Assembly: GCF_010727605.1 (NCBI RefSeq)
Contig: NZ_AP022568.1
Coordinates: forward strand, 4,836,001-4,900,000
DNA: 64,000 nucleotides
Direction of reading: 5' to 3'
DNA from: Mycobacterium simiae
GTDB lineage: Bacteria > Actinomycetota > Actinomycetes > Mycobacteriales > Mycobacteriaceae
This document shows, in pieces, positions 25,798 through 37,025 of the stretch; within the stretch, counting starts at the first letter, position 1; every line of letters begins with the position of its first letter. Made by a program: the position numbers and the translations under genes. Below the pieces are notes generated by a model that saw nothing but the letters and a program-made list of their open reading frames with translations, was not told the DNA's origin and searched no databases.

Positions 25798-27324
25798 TCA
25801 GTGTTGGACAGTGAAGGTGGTTGTCCACGTGTTGGGGTCGTAAAAACTCGGATTGGTAGGGTTGAACGGCCAAGTGCTTACCCGCATTTGGATTGTCTCA
25901 AGCCCCGTCACCGGATCCAGCGTCGTACCCGTGACGGTCGGTCCATACACGCTCGGCATGGCTCCCTGGGTGACCAGAGGAACCGGTTGCGCGGTCAAGA
26001 GGCCTTGAGGGGTGGCTGCCGTTATCCCTTGCACTGCTTCGCCGTTGCTAGCGCCGACAAGCATGAAACCACCGCCTTTGAGGGCGACCAATTGGCTTTC
26101 GCGATCTCCTGGGAGGCCGACATTTCCGACGTGCTGCAGCGAATTGACCCAGCCGTTGGGATTGGCCGGGTCGATGGGTCCAGATACCCACATGCCGCGG
26201 GTGAGATCACCGGTGCGGTTACTGGTGTTGCCGACGATCACCATGCGTCCGGTGGCTGGGTCGAAAGCGCCGCTGGCCTGGTATATGCCCGGCAGCTCAC
26301 CGACTTTCACTGGATGATTGGGGTCGGTGTAGTCCCAGACCGACCCGTTGGTCGCGAACTGGTTAACGCCCGGCTGGATCGTGCCGTCGGGGTTGCTGAA
26401 GAACGCGTAACGGCGGCCATCGGGCCCGAGTGCGGTTCCTGTCGGCAGGGGGCGGGTGCCTGGGGGGCCTTGCGCCAGTTGGGAGGCTGGGCTGCGGGGC
26501 AGGCCGTCGCGGGGATCGCCGCCGAAGGTGGGACCTTGGCCGTCTGGAAACTGGTCTTGCAGGTCATAAGTGTTTTGTTCGTGTTGGGGTTGGCCTGCCG
26601 GACCGGTGATCCTGGGATCGTTGGTCGGAAGGCCATCCCCCTCACCGAGGTCTGCGGGCTTGAAATCGGTAGTGAGGATGGCGTCCTGTGGGGTAAGGTT
26701 TCCGTTCGCTTGCACCTGGTGCAGCGAGTTCGCGTAGGTGTTGCGAATCGAATTCATCTGGTTGAGGGCCGTCTTGGTATCACGGATGGCGTCGTCTTCG
26801 CGTCCGGTGATGAACTCGTTCAGCGCTTGTCGATCGGCGGCGGTGAGGGCGGGGTCTTTTTCCATCTCGATCGCTTGGCCGATCATGCTGTCGAGGATCT
26901 GCAGCTGATTCTCAAGCGCGGCGATCTCTGCGGCGCCAGCCTTTTGAGCCTCGGCCAACGCCGCGGCGATGCTCTCCAGATCGACTCCGATCTTGGGTAA
27001 CTGCAGCGACTGCGCGCCAAGCAACTTCGTGACGCGCTGCACCTCGGCTGAGTCGTTGATGGGGTGCTCGCCGTTCTCCCGATTCCACGCCGCCTCGAAA
27101 CGGCGACGAGCTTCATCAAAGGCCTTGCTGGACTCCGCCGTACAGACGCCTGCGGCGTGAAACGCCTCGGCAAGATCAGAGATCTGGGCCGGACGGCCAG
27201 CTTGCAGGCTTCGATTGATTGCCCATGGATCGCCACCGGCTTCGCCGACTAGCAGCGGGACGCTTATATACCGGAGCTGCACCGCACAACCCGAAGTCCC
27301 GCGGCTTTGCGCAACATCGCCCAC
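25798..27324 (-). CDS. Large mycobacterial exported-type protein: helical N-domain plus Gly/Pro/Asn-rich C-domain
   Basis: The 508-aa product (GTG at 27324) has no Sec leader. Residues from about 20 to 195 are helical and begin with VPLLVGEAGGDPWAINRSLQ, then AEAFHAAGVCTAESSKAFDE and a coiled-coil-like stretch (AALAEAQKAGAAEIAALENQ). This resembles the WXG100/ESX-substrate-like helical modules at the front of large mycobacterial secreted proteins. A Pro/Gly/Gln linker (200-290) leads to a beta-rich C-domain with WDYTDPNHPVKVG, FDPATGRMVIVGN and FNPTNPSFYDPNTW, possibly propeller-like. GTG 27282 is an alternative start directly before the conserved domain. The function is unknown; ESX export is inference. 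Confidence 0.75.
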   Translation of the reverse strand: MGDVAQSRGTSGCAVQLRYISVPLLVGEAGGDPWAINRSLQAGRPAQISDLAEAFHAAGVCTAESSKAFDEARRRFEAAWNRENGEHPINDSAEVQRVTKLLGAQSLQLPKIGVDLESIAAALAEAQKAGAAEIAALENQLQILDSMIGQAIEMEKDPALTAADRQALNEFITGREDDAIRDTKTALNQMNSIRNTYANSLHQVQANGNLTPQDAILTTDFKPADLGEGDGLPTNDPRITGPAGQPQHEQNTYDLQDQFPDGQGPTFGGDPRDGLPRSPASQLAQGPPGTRPLPTGTALGPDGRRYAFFSNPDGTIQPGVNQFATNGSVWDYTDPNHPVKVGELPGIYQASGAFDPATGRMVIVGNTSNRTGDLTRGMWVSGPIDPANPNGWVNSLQHVGNVGLPGDRESQLVALKGGGFMLVGASNGEAVQGITAATPQGLLTAQPVPLVTQGAMPSVYGPTVTGTTLDPVTGLETIQMRVSTWPFNPTNPSFYDPNTWTTTFTVQH

Positions 27325-27361
27325 CTCCCCTGCTGGTCCCCTGCTGGTCGTAGCCTACTGC

Positions 27362-27690
27362 CGTGGGGTTGCTCCCAATTTGGATTTGGACTTCGCGCAT
27401 CGCTCGCGTCAGCTGATGCTCAGTTTTTCGCCGTCCTGCCGGATCGGGCAGGTGGCCCGACAAGCCGCTCAAGACAGAGGGCAGCGATCAGCCGATCCCG
27501 ATTCCGCAAGACCTCGCGCTCCCACTTTCCGCTTCGGGCAGAATGCTGCATGCCAGCGCACGCCCGACCCTCGACACGTACGGGCACATGGCCAGATGCC
27601 GATGAGTCCACCCGCTCAGCAATCGGTGCTGTGATCGCGAAGCGGATGGACCCAATCGGAACTACTACGGACGGGCTGCGGACGCAATGA
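27362..27690 (+). pseudogene. Decayed tyrosine recombinase (phage-type integrase), C-terminal remnant
   Basis: Fragments of an actinobacterial tyrosine integrase appear in order across frames. GVAPNLDLDF is encoded from about 27365. WPDKPLKTEGSDQPIPIPQD then ALPLSA run from 27453, matching the usual K-T-x-x-S-x-(R)-x-IP-I-P segment. HASARPTLDTYGHM follows, with the nucleophile-type Tyr codon at 27579-27581. After a frame change at 27588, WPDADESTRSAIGAVIAKRM continues to the TGA at 27688-27690. About 60-80 residues that should carry the Arg-His-x-x-Arg box are missing between ALPLSA and HASAR. At least two frame disruptions plus a deletion make it non-functional. It fills most of the gap before glnA1. 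Confidence 0.82.
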
Positions 27691-27732
27691 CGAAATCAGG
27701 AGCGGTTACGCAGGTGGTAGCCCGTAGTCGAG

Positions 27733-29169
<1,437 letters not shown>

Positions 29170-29386
29170 TGAATGCTCCTTTGCTATGTAATCCGCGGCC
29201 TGACGCTATGGAGATGATGTTGCCCGCACGTCAACCTCGTGTTGCGCGGAGGTTACGTGACCACGCGTCTCACATTCAAAGTGGAGCACCGGCGGGTTCT
29301 ATTGTGAGGCCCATGGATCGCAAGATCGTATCCGGTCTGTGCCGGGGGCGCACCAGAGCATCCCGGCTTTCGCGCGGGATCTGCTG

Positions 29387-29800
29387 ATGGCCGAATCGCG
29401 TCCGGCATACCCGGGGGAGACGCTCGGCCTGCCGAAAACCGGGTCGGGTTCGCTGGCGTCAATGGGGCGCCGGCTGGCTGCGCTGATGATTGACTGGCTG
29501 ATCGCCTATGGGCTCGCCGCACTGGGCCTGGCGATCGGCATCGTCTCCGAGCGGATGCTGTCGAGCGCGGTGCTGGTGATTTGGTTCGTGCTCGGCGTGG
29601 TGGCGCTGCGGCTGTTCGGTTTCACGCCCGGCCAGCTGGCGCTCGGGCTGCGGGTGACGGCGTTGGACGAACGGCTGGGGCTGGGCCGGGTGGCGCTGCG
29701 CGGTTTGCTGGTCGCGTTGGTGATCCCGGCGCTGTTCACCGATTGGGACGGTCGCGGCATTCAGGACCGGGTGACGAATACCGCCGTGGTGCGGCGGTAG
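29387..29800 (+). CDS. RDD-family membrane protein (Rv2219A-like)
   Basis: The 137-aa protein has the RDD signature Arg and Asp residues: GRRLAALMIDWLIAYGLAAL (R and D in the first helix) and, near 70, LFGFTPGQLALGLRV. A third hydrophobic stretch, LRGLLVALVIPALFTDWDGRG, ends with a DWDGR loop and a D-R-V-T-NT motif typical of the C-terminus. Three membrane helices are expected. The function in mycobacteria is unknown; some RDD proteins elsewhere are ion antiporters. ATG 29387 was chosen because the conserved N-terminal PAYPGE segment follows; GTG/ATG codons upstream would add an unlike 16 residues. Confidence 0.85.
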   Translation: MAESRPAYPGETLGLPKTGSGSLASMGRRLAALMIDWLIAYGLAALGLAIGIVSERMLSSAVLVIWFVLGVVALRLFGFTPGQLALGLRVTALDERLGLGRVALRGLLVALVIPALFTDWDGRGIQDRVTNTAVVRR

Positions 29801-29823
29801 CGTGCAACGACTTATTTGCGGAC

Positions 29824-30576
29824 TTATTTGCGCCGCACGGTGCGCTGCACCCCGCGCATCTTGCCGGCGTTGGGCAGCGGACCCTTGGGCATCATGGCCG
29901 CTCCGGCCCGCGACCCCAGCGCGGCCAGCCGCGACTCCAGGACGTCCATCGCTTTGACGCTGATGTTGGCTGGCAGCTTCGTCAGGTGTCGCTCCAATTT
30001 GGAAAGCGGCACCTCGCCGTCGCCGTTACCGACGACGATGTCATAGATCGGCACATCGCCGACCAGTCGTGCGGTGCGCTTCTTCTCTTGTGCCAGAAGC
30101 GGTTTGACACGCCCCGGTGACCCCTCGCCGACCAAAATGACCCCGGGTCGGCCGATCACCCGGTGCACGGCGTCAAAGTGACCGGTGGCCGCGACACCGG
30201 GATTGACCCGCCACTTACCCCGCAAGTTGTCCAGCACCCAGGCCGCGGCGCCGGTCTGCCCCTCGGCCTGGCGGTAGATCGACTTCTGTGCCCGGCGCCC
30301 GAAGATGATGAACGCCACCAACAAGCCCAGCACCACGCCCAGCGGAATCAGGGTGAACATGGTGAACCCGCCGGCGAGCACCCCCGCCGTCGTTGCGATC
30401 GCGACGATCAAGACGAACGCCCCGATCATGTAGGGGAGCAGGCGCTTGTCCTGTTTACGCTGGACGTTGAATGCCTGCCAGAGCTGGGCGCGGCGCTCCT
30501 TGGCCGCGGCCTTGCGGGCGGCGGCCGCTTCGGCGCGGGCGGCCTTGTTCTCGGCGGCGGTACGGGATTTAGCCAT
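29824..30576 (-). CDS. DUF4191 membrane protein (Rv2219-like)
   Basis: The 250-aa protein starts at ATG 30576 (MAKSRTAAENKAAR), an Ala/Lys/Arg-rich basic N-terminus. Two membrane helices follow near residues 50-100: YMIGAFVLIVAIATTAGVLA and MFTLIPLGVVLGLLVAFIIF. A C-terminal cytoplasmic domain contains VIGRPGVILVGEGSP and IYDIVVGNGDGEVPL. It belongs to the actinobacterial DUF4191 family that stands next to lipA; the role is unknown. It lies 43 bases downstream of lipA on the same strand, so it may be cotranscribed. Its length agrees with the M. tuberculosis protein. Confidence 0.9.
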   Translation of the reverse strand: MAKSRTAAENKAARAEAAAARKAAAKERRAQLWQAFNVQRKQDKRLLPYMIGAFVLIVAIATTAGVLAGGFTMFTLIPLGVVLGLLVAFIIFGRRAQKSIYRQAEGQTGAAAWVLDNLRGKWRVNPGVAATGHFDAVHRVIGRPGVILVGEGSPGRVKPLLAQEKKRTARLVGDVPIYDIVVGNGDGEVPLSKLERHLTKLPANISVKAMDVLESRLAALGSRAGAAMMPKGPLPNAGKMRGVQRTVRRK

Positions 30577-30619
30577 AATCACCAAGGATACGTAGCCGCC
30601 GGTCGCCGGCGCCTTCGAG

Positions 30620-31558
30620 TCACCTCAGGGCGTCTGGCGCGCGACGGCTCATGGCCTGCGCGTACAGCCGGCCCGCCCGGTACGACGAGCGGACCAACGG
30701 GCCGGCCAGCACGCCCGCGAAGCCCAGCTCTTCGGCGTAGCGCGCGAACTGGTCGAACTCCTCCGGTTTCACCCAGCGCTGTACCGGGTGATGCCGTGCC
30801 GACGGCCGCAGGTATTGGGTGATGGTGACGATGTCGCAGCCCGCGTCCTGCAGGTCGGCCAGTGCGGTGCGGACCTCGTCAGGGGTTTCGCCGAGCCCGA
30901 GAATCAAGTTGCTCTTGGTGACCAGTCCGACCTGACGCGCCGCGGTGAGTACGCCAAGGCTGCGCCGGTAACTGAACGCGGGTCGGATCCGCTTGAAGAT
31001 ACGCGGCACCGTTTCGACGTTGTGCGCCAACACTTCCGGGCGTGATTCGAAAACTTCGGCCAGGCGTGCGGGCTCGCCGTTGAAATCGGGTACCAACAGC
31101 TCGACGCCCGTCGACGGGTTGAGTTCTTTGATGGCCCGCACCGTCTCGGCGTACAGCCAGGCGCCGCCGTCGGGCAGGTCGTCCCGGGCGACGCCGGTGA
31201 CAGTGGCGTAGCGCAGTCCCATCGTCTGCACGCTTTCGGCGACTCGTCGCGGCTCGTCGCGGTCCAATTCGGCCGGCTTACCGGTGTCGATCTGGCAGAA
31301 ATCGCAGCGACGGGTGCACTGATCGCCACCGATCAGAAAGGTCGCTTCGCGGTCCTCCCAGCATTCGAAGATGTTGGGGCAGCCGGCCTCTTCGCAGACG
31401 GTGTGCAGACCCTCGCGCCGAACCAGGCTCTTGAGCTGGGTGTACTCCGGTCCCATCCGGACCCGGGTCTTGATCCACGGCGGTTTGCGCTCGATCGGGG
31501 TTTGCGCGTTGCGCACTTCCAGCCGCAGCAGTTTGCGGCCTTCGGGAGCAACAGTCAC
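30620..31558 (-). CDS. lipA: Lipoyl synthase
   Basis: The 312-aa radical SAM enzyme inserts two sulfurs into octanoyl groups on lipoyl domains. The auxiliary cluster cysteines are in [20 protein letters not shown] (C-x4-C-x5-C) and the radical SAM cluster in [10 protein letters not shown] (CxxxCxxC). The C-terminal [11 protein letters not shown] motif supplies the conserved Ser ligand. GTG 31558 overlaps the lipB stop (GTGA), which gives the length expected for the family; upstream continuation lies within lipB. Together with lipB it serves DlaT, encoded 1.7 kb upstream on the same strand, and GcvH elsewhere. Confidence 0.97.
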   Translation of the reverse strand: MTVAPEGRKLLRLEVRNAQTPIERKPPWIKTRVRMGPEYTQLKSLVRREGLHTVCEEAGCPNIFECWEDREATFLIGGDQCTRRCDFCQIDTGKPAELDRDEPRRVAESVQTMGLRYATVTGVARDDLPDGGAWLYAETVRAIKELNPSTGVELLVPDFNGEPARLAEVFESRPEVLAHNVETVPRIFKRIRPAFSYRRSLGVLTAARQVGLVTKSNLILGLGETPDEVRTALADLQDAGCDIVTITQYLRPSARHHPVQRWVKPEEFDQFARYAEELGFAGVLAGPLVRSSYRAGRLYAQAMSRRAPDALR

Positions 31559-32262
31559 GGTGTCGATGCTACGCGGGCGGCATCGTGGATTCCCACCGGT
31601 AAGTCGTGGGCTTGCACCGGTAAGACACCGTCGAGAGCGTCGCACACGGCCTGCGCAACGGCGCCGCGGATCTCGGCGACGGCGACCGTCCGTTCGAGTT
31701 CCGCCGACAGCGACGTCACCCCGGCGTCGGCGATGCCGCAGGGGACGATGGGGGTGAAGGCGCCCAAGTCGCAGTCGCAATTGATCGCGAAGCCGTGCAG
31801 CGTCGTCGCCCGCGACACCCGCACGCCGATCGCGGCGACCTTGCGGGCGGGCCGTCCGGGCACCCACACTCCGGAGCGACCCTCGACCCGACCGGCGTTC
31901 AGGCCTAGGTCGCCGCACACCTTGATCAACGACTCCTCAAGGCGTCGAACATAATTCACCACATCGAGAGGTTCCGCCAGCCCGATGATCGGGTACCCGA
32001 CCAACTGGCCGGGTCCGTGCCAGGTGATCTTGCCGCCCCGGTCGGTGTCGATGACCGGCGTCCCGTCCGCCGGGCGCTCGTGCGGCTCGGTGCGCCGTCC
32101 GGCCGTGTAGACGGTCGGGTGCTCGAGCAGCAGCAGCGTGTCGGGACCGCCGTCGGCCCTGACGTCGACCAAATCGCGCTGCAGCTGCCAGGCGGTTCGG
32201 TAGTCGACCATGCCTAGCTGGCGGACGTCGATCGCGCCGGTCTGCGCCCGGATTGAAGTCAT
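31555..32262 (-). CDS. lipB: Octanoyl-[ACP]:protein N-octanoyltransferase
   Basis: The 235-aa LipB transfers octanoate from acyl-carrier protein to lipoyl-domain lysines. The catalytic Lys is in [13 protein letters not shown] and the Cys in [13 protein letters not shown]. The substrate-binding [16 protein letters not shown] motif is intact. ATG 32262 ([10 protein letters not shown]) was chosen; a longer reading would overlap the upstream gene. The TGA overlaps the lipA GTG start, so LipB and LipA are translated in coupled order. Length is close to the 230 aa of M. tuberculosis LipB. The 89-base gap to the upstream epimerase gene holds no gene. Confidence 0.97.
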   Translation of the reverse strand: MTSIRAQTGAIDVRQLGMVDYRTAWQLQRDLVDVRADGGPDTLLLLEHPTVYTAGRRTEPHERPADGTPVIDTDRGGKITWHGPGQLVGYPIIGLAEPLDVVNYVRRLEESLIKVCGDLGLNAGRVEGRSGVWVPGRPARKVAAIGVRVSRATTLHGFAINCDCDLGAFTPIVPCGIADAGVTSLSAELERTVAVAEIRGAVAQAVCDALDGVLPVQAHDLPVGIHDAARVASTP

Positions 32263-32351
32263 GGCCGAGAGATTACTCCGGTGTTGTCGTGTCCGGTTCG
32301 GCTGACTTTCGCCGTGGTGGCAGCAACCCGACGGCATGTCTGCGGGGCCGG

Positions 32352-33263
32352 TTAGTCGTGATCGCGACGGGCGGTGGCATACCCCAGCGCCTCGCCAATC
32401 GTGTTGTGGTGGAACTGGAAACCGGCGCGCTCCAGAGCCGACGGGATGGCGCGCTGACCAATCAGCAGACCCTCGTCGGCGAACTCGCCGAGTGCGGCTC
32501 GCACGGCGAACGCGGGCAACACCATCGGTGTGGGACGGTTGACCGCACTGCCGAAGGCGGTGGTGAACTCGGCGTTGGTGACGGGTGCCGGCCCGGTCAG
32601 GTTCACCGGGCCGGACAGCGACGGCTGCGAGATCGCGAACAGCAGGGCCCGCACCTCGTCCTCCAAGCTGATCCACGACATGTACTGGCGGCCGCTCCCC
32701 AGCCGGGCGCCCAGCCCTAGCGTGAACAGTGGGCGCATCCGGCGCAGCGCCCCACCCGCCGCGCCCAGCACCAGGCCGGTGCGAGCCAGCACCACGCGCA
32801 CACCGCAGTCCTGGGCCGGCAACGTCGCGGCTTCCCAGTCCTCGCACAGCTGGGCCAGGAAACCCGTTCCGGCGCGGTCATTTTCGTCGACCACACGGTC
32901 TTTGGTGTCGCCGTAGAACCCGACCGCACTGGCATTGATCAGGGTCTCGACACCGGCATCGGCGACCGCCGTCGCCAGCACCTCGGTGGGCGTGATGCGA
33001 CTGTCCCGCAGGCTCTGCTTGAATGCACCCGACCACCGGCGCTGCCCGACGTTGACGCCGCACAGGTTGACAACCGCGTCGACTTCGGTGAGCGCGTCCG
33101 GATCGAAGTCACCGCTCTCCGGATTCCAGTGCAGCTCATCGGGATTCGCGGGCGTTCGGCGGACGATGCGCAGCACGCGGTGGTCCGCGGCGCGCAGCGC
33201 CGCAGCCAAGGCGGAACCGATCAGGCCGGACGAACCCGCGATCGCGATGACGGGCTTGGCCAA
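32352..33263 (-). CDS. TIGR01777-family NAD-dependent epimerase-like protein (Rv2216-like)
   Basis: The 303-aa extended short-chain dehydrogenase-like protein has a Rossmann glycine motif, [18 protein letters not shown], at residues 6-23. The [17 protein letters not shown] and [14 protein letters not shown] segments are those of the YfcH/SDR39U1 group. The usual YxxxK pair is not obvious, as in other family members, so catalysis is uncertain. A C-terminal domain after [17 protein letters not shown] (as read, [16 protein letters not shown]) fits DUF1731. It stands 14 bases after dlaT and before lipB, an arrangement preserved from M. tuberculosis; a link to lipoate metabolism is only positional. 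Confidence 0.9.
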   Translation of the reverse strand: MAKPVIAIAGSSGLIGSALAAALRAADHRVLRIVRRTPANPDELHWNPESGDFDPDALTEVDAVVNLCGVNVGQRRWSGAFKQSLRDSRITPTEVLATAVADAGVETLINASAVGFYGDTKDRVVDENDRAGTGFLAQLCEDWEAATLPAQDCGVRVVLARTGLVLGAAGGALRRMRPLFTLGLGARLGSGRQYMSWISLEDEVRALLFAISQPSLSGPVNLTGPAPVTNAEFTTAFGSAVNRPTPMVLPAFAVRAALGEFADEGLLIGQRAIPSALERAGFQFHHNTIGEALGYATARRDHD

Positions 33264-33277
33264 TTCAGCAAGCCTTT

Positions 33278-35089
33278 CTAGAGCCCCAGATCGGCCTCGA
33301 ACGCTCCCTCTTCAAGCCGGTGCTTGATCGTGGTGAGGAATCGTCCGGCATCTGCTCCGTCGATCAGCCGATGGTCGTAGGTCAGGGGCAGGTAGCACAC
33401 CGAGCGCACACCGATCGATTCGTTACCGAATTCGTCGACGATGACCCGCGGCCGCTTCACGATGGCGCCGGTGCCCAACATGGCCGCCTGCGGCGGAACC
33501 AGGATCGGGGTGTCGAAGAGGGCGCCCTGGCTGCCGATGTTGGTGATGGTGAACGTGCCGCCGGACAACTCGTCGGGCTTCAGGTTGCCCGAACGAGCGC
33601 GCTCGGCGATGTCGGCGATCGCGCGGGCCAGGCCCGCCAGCGACAAATCGCCGGCGTTGTGGATCACGGGGGAGAGCAGGCCCTGGTCGGTGTCGACCGC
33701 GAAACCGAGGTGCTCGGCGTCGTAGTAGGTGATCTCCTTGCTGTCCTCGTTGTAGCTGGCGTTGACGTTCGGATGTGCCTTCAGCGCATCGATCACCGCC
33801 TTGGCGATGAATGGCAAGTAGGTCAGGTTAACCCCCTCGCGCTCGGCGAATGAGGTCTTGGCCCGCGCCCGCAACCCCACGATCCGGGTCATGTCGACCT
33901 CGTGCGTCTGGGTCAGCTGCGCGGTGGCCTGCAGCGACTCGCGTGTCTTCTTCGCGGTGAGCTGGCGGATCCGGCTGGCCTTCTGCGTGGTGCCGCGCAG
34001 GTGGGCTAGCGCGGGGCTCGAGGTCGGCGCCGGCGCGGCAGCCGGAGCCGCCGGCGCGGCGGCCGGCGCGACCGGGGCGGCGGGCGCCGGTTGGGCCTGT
34101 TGCTTCTGCTGCGCGGCGGCCAGCACGTCTTGCTTGCGGATGCGGCCACCGACACCGGTGCCCTTTACCTGGGCCAGGTCGATGTTGTGTTCGCTGGCCA
34201 GTTTTCGCACCAGCGGGGTGACGTACGGAGTGCCGTCACTGGGCGCCGGCTCTGACGCCTGGGCCGCCGGCTGGGCCGCGGGGGGCTGGGGGACGGGCGC
34301 CGGCTGGGGTTTGGCGGCGGGCGCAGGCGCGGCTTCGGCCCGGGGCTGCGGTGCGGGTTCCGGCTTGGGTTGCGGAGTCGGCTCGGGCTTGGATTCCGGC
34401 TCGGGCTCGGGCTTGGGGGTGGGGGCGGGCTTGGGGGTGGGGGAAGGCTCGGCAGCGGCCGGGGCGGCCGACGCGCTACCGATCCGGGCCAGCTCGCCAC
34501 CGACCTGCACGGTGGCGTCCTCGTCGGCGGTGATGCTGAGCAGCACGCCGGCGACCGGAGATGGAATCTCGGTGTCCACCTTGTCGGTCGACACCTCGAC
34601 CAGCGCCTCGTCGACCTGAACCGAATCACCGACCTTCTTCAGCCAGCGGGTGACGGTCCCCTCCGTGACGGACTCGCCGAGTTCCGGCATCAGCACCGGG
34701 GTCGCCTCGGAGCTCGAGCCGCCGCCCGGGCTCTGGGACGCCGGCGCCGGCTCGGGCTCCGGCGCTGCCGCGGGCTCAGGTTCGGGTTCCGGGGCGGGTG
34801 CGGCGTCGGCCGCCGGTTGGCGCGGCGGCGCGGCGGATGCGCCGTCTTCGGAGGCGTCGCCGATGAGGGCCAGCTCGCCGCCGACCTCGACGGTGTCGTC
34901 CTCCTGCGCGATGATCTTGGTCAGCACACCTGCGGCGGGCGCCGGAATTTCGGTATCGACCTTGTCGGTGGAAACCTCGACCAGTGGTTCGTCGAGTTCG
35001 ACCGTGTCGCCTTCCTGCTTGAGCCAGCGGGTCACCGTCCCCTCGGTGACGCTCTCACCGAGTGCCGGCATCTGGACGGAGAAGGCCAT
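33278..35089 (-). CDS. dlaT: Dihydrolipoamide acyltransferase (E2), DlaT/SucB
   Basis: The 603-aa E2 has two lipoyl domains, each with the DK(V) lipoylation site in [11 protein letters not shown] (Lys43 and Lys170). Long Ala/Pro/Glu- and Pro/Lys/Glu-rich linkers follow each. A peripheral-subunit-binding domain contains [15 protein letters not shown] and [14 protein letters not shown]. The C-terminal catalytic domain ends in [16 protein letters not shown] (HRxxxDG). In M. tuberculosis the protein serves pyruvate dehydrogenase and, with AhpD/AhpC, peroxynitrite reductase. At 603 aa it is longer than the 553-aa tubercle bacillus protein as I recall it, the extra length being in linkers. ATG 35089 begins [11 protein letters not shown]. 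Confidence 0.96.
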   Translation of the reverse strand: MAFSVQMPALGESVTEGTVTRWLKQEGDTVELDEPLVEVSTDKVDTEIPAPAAGVLTKIIAQEDDTVEVGGELALIGDASEDGASAAPPRQPAADAAPAPEPEPEPAAAPEPEPAPASQSPGGGSSSEATPVLMPELGESVTEGTVTRWLKKVGDSVQVDEALVEVSTDKVDTEIPSPVAGVLLSITADEDATVQVGGELARIGSASAAPAAAEPSPTPKPAPTPKPEPEPESKPEPTPQPKPEPAPQPRAEAAPAPAAKPQPAPVPQPPAAQPAAQASEPAPSDGTPYVTPLVRKLASEHNIDLAQVKGTGVGGRIRKQDVLAAAQQKQQAQPAPAAPVAPAAAPAAPAAAPAPTSSPALAHLRGTTQKASRIRQLTAKKTRESLQATAQLTQTHEVDMTRIVGLRARAKTSFAEREGVNLTYLPFIAKAVIDALKAHPNVNASYNEDSKEITYYDAEHLGFAVDTDQGLLSPVIHNAGDLSLAGLARAIADIAERARSGNLKPDELSGGTFTITNIGSQGALFDTPILVPPQAAMLGTGAIVKRPRVIVDEFGNESIGVRSVCYLPLTYDHRLIDGADAGRFLTTIKHRLEEGAFEADLGL

Positions 35090-35243
35090 CTCTTCTGACT
35101 CCTCGAATACTCGTGGGTCGGCGCAGGTCGACATCTGACTTACCACACCGCGATGTACTGGAAGTTGACGTCAAAACTATCCTGTCATTGCCGCTGGGTC
35201 GGCCCGCAGTCAGGGCTGGCCCGGCTTGCTACGGTGAGCCTCG

Positions 35244-37019
35244 ATGCCGGCAACACGAGCACCACAGCAATTCGTCGACAGTGCGGACGGCGTGCGTATC
35301 GCGGTCTACGAAGAGGGCAACCCCGACGGACCCACCGTCGTGCTGGTCCACGGCTTCCCCGACTCGCACGTGCTGTGGGACGGCGTCGTCCCACAGTTGG
35401 CCGAGCGGTTTCGGATCATCCGGTACGACAACCGCGGGGTGGGCCGATCGGCGGCACCCAAACCGGTGTCGGCGTACACGATGGCTCGGTTCGCCGACGA
35501 CTTCGCGGCGGTGACAGGGGAACTCAGCCCGGGGCGGCCGGTGCACGTGCTGGCCCACGACTGGGGGTCGGTGGGCATCTGGGAATACCTGAAACGGCCC
35601 GACGCCGTTGATCGGATCGCCACGTTCACGTCGGTGTCCGGCCCGAGCCAGGAGCAACTGGTCGACTACATCTTCAGCGGCCTGCGCCAACCGTGGCGCC
35701 CGCGCAGATTCGCCCGCTCGCTCAGCCAGGCGCTGCGACTGACATACATGGTGTGCTTCTCGGTCCCGGTGTTGGCGCCGCTGCTGTTGCGGGCCGCGTT
35801 CTCGGTGCCGGCGGTGCGGCGCAATGTCGTCGACAACCTTCCCGCCGAGCAAATTCACCACTCCGCCGACTTCGCCAGGGATGCGGCTCAATCGGTAAAA
35901 ACCTACCCCGCCAACTACTTTCGTTCGTTTTCGATCCGTGGCCGAGATATCGGCCTGGTCGAGGTGCCGGTGCAGCTCATCGTCAACACCCGCGACAAGT
36001 ACGTCCGGCCCTACGGATACGACGTGACCGCGCGCTGGGTGCCGCGGCTGTGGCGGCGCGACATCCGGGCCGGGCATTTCTCGCCGATGTCACACCCGCA
36101 GGTGATGGCGGCCGCGGTGCACGACATCGCGGATTGGGCCGACGGCAAACAACCCAGCCGTGCCTTGTTGCGCGCGCAGGTGGGCCGCCCCCGTGGCGCC
36201 TTCGGCGACACTCTGGTGTCGGTGACCGGCGCCGGTAGCGGCATCGGCCGGGCCACCGCCGTGGCGTTCGCCGGCCAGGGAGCCGAGCTGATCGTCAGCG
36301 ACATCGACGAAGCCGCCGTCAAACAGACCGCGGCCGAGATCGCCGCACGCGGCGGGGTGGCGCACAGCTACGTGCTGGACGTCTCCGATGCCGACGCCGT
36401 CGAGGCGTTCGCCGAGCGGGTGAGCGACGAACACGGCGTGCCCGACATCGTGGTCAACAACGCGGGCATCGGGCAGGCCGGCGCGTTTTTGCACACCCCG
36501 GCCGACCAGTTCGACCGGGTCCTGGACGTCAACCTCGGCGGCGTGGTGAACGGCTGCCGGGCCTTCGGGCGGCGGTTGGTTGCGCGCGGCACGGGCGGAC
36601 ACATCGTCAACGTTTCGTCGATGGCGGCGTACGCCCCACTGCAGTCGTTGAGCGCCTACTGCACCTCCAAGGCGGCGACCTACATGTTCTCCGACTGCCT
36701 GCGGGCCGAACTCGACGCCGCCGACGTCGGCCTGACCACCATCTGCCCCGGGCTGATCGATACGAACATCATCCACACCACCCGGTTCGACGCGCCGGTA
36801 GGCAGGTCGGACACCCACGTCGACGGCCGGCGCGGTCAGCTCCGCCGCATGTTCGCGCTGCGGCGCTACGGACCGGAGAAAGTCGCCGCCGCGATCTTGT
36901 CGTCGGTGCAGAAGAAGAAGCCGATTCGGCCGGTAGCGCCGGAAGCGTATGCGCTGTACGGGCTTTCGCGGTTATTGCCGCAAGCGTTGCGCAGCACCGC
37001 GCGATTCCGGATCATCTAG
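35244..37019 (+). CDS. ephD: EphD: alpha/beta-hydrolase (epoxide hydrolase-like) fused to SDR
   Basis: The 591-aa fusion has residues 1-300 as an alpha/beta hydrolase: HGFPDSHVLWDGV oxyanion region, nucleophile Asp in LAHDWGSVGIW and the late AGHFSPMSHP His. Residues about 315-591 form a short-chain dehydrogenase/reductase with TGAGSGIGRATAVAF, NNAGIGQAG and the YCTSKAA catalytic Tyr-Lys. In M. tuberculosis EphD has been linked to mycolic acid keto-group/epoxide metabolism; the substrate here is inferred. ATG 35244 follows a gap of 154 bases divergent from dlaT. It converges on the small membrane protein with a six-base gap. Confidence 0.94.
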   Translation: MPATRAPQQFVDSADGVRIAVYEEGNPDGPTVVLVHGFPDSHVLWDGVVPQLAERFRIIRYDNRGVGRSAAPKPVSAYTMARFADDFAAVTGELSPGRPVHVLAHDWGSVGIWEYLKRPDAVDRIATFTSVSGPSQEQLVDYIFSGLRQPWRPRRFARSLSQALRLTYMVCFSVPVLAPLLLRAAFSVPAVRRNVVDNLPAEQIHHSADFARDAAQSVKTYPANYFRSFSIRGRDIGLVEVPVQLIVNTRDKYVRPYGYDVTARWVPRLWRRDIRAGHFSPMSHPQVMAAAVHDIADWADGKQPSRALLRAQVGRPRGAFGDTLVSVTGAGSGIGRATAVAFAGQGAELIVSDIDEAAVKQTAAEIAARGGVAHSYVLDVSDADAVEAFAERVSDEHGVPDIVVNNAGIGQAGAFLHTPADQFDRVLDVNLGGVVNGCRAFGRRLVARGTGGHIVNVSSMAAYAPLQSLSAYCTSKAATYMFSDCLRAELDAADVGLTTICPGLIDTNIIHTTRFDAPVGRSDTHVDGRRGQLRRMFALRRYGPEKVAAAILSSVQKKKPIRPVAPEAYALYGLSRLLPQALRSTARFRII

Positions 37020-37025
37020 ACGGGC

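Noticed and set aside
25150..27000. A 616-codon open frame on the plus strand across the secreted-protein cluster
   Set aside because: It is antisense to three genes with leaders, lipobox and ribosome sites. It has no start signal and no recognisable domain.
34370..35098. Gly/Arg-rich open frame on the plus strand opposite dlaT
   Set aside because: It is the complement of the Pro/Ala/Glu linker codons of DlaT and is low-complexity.
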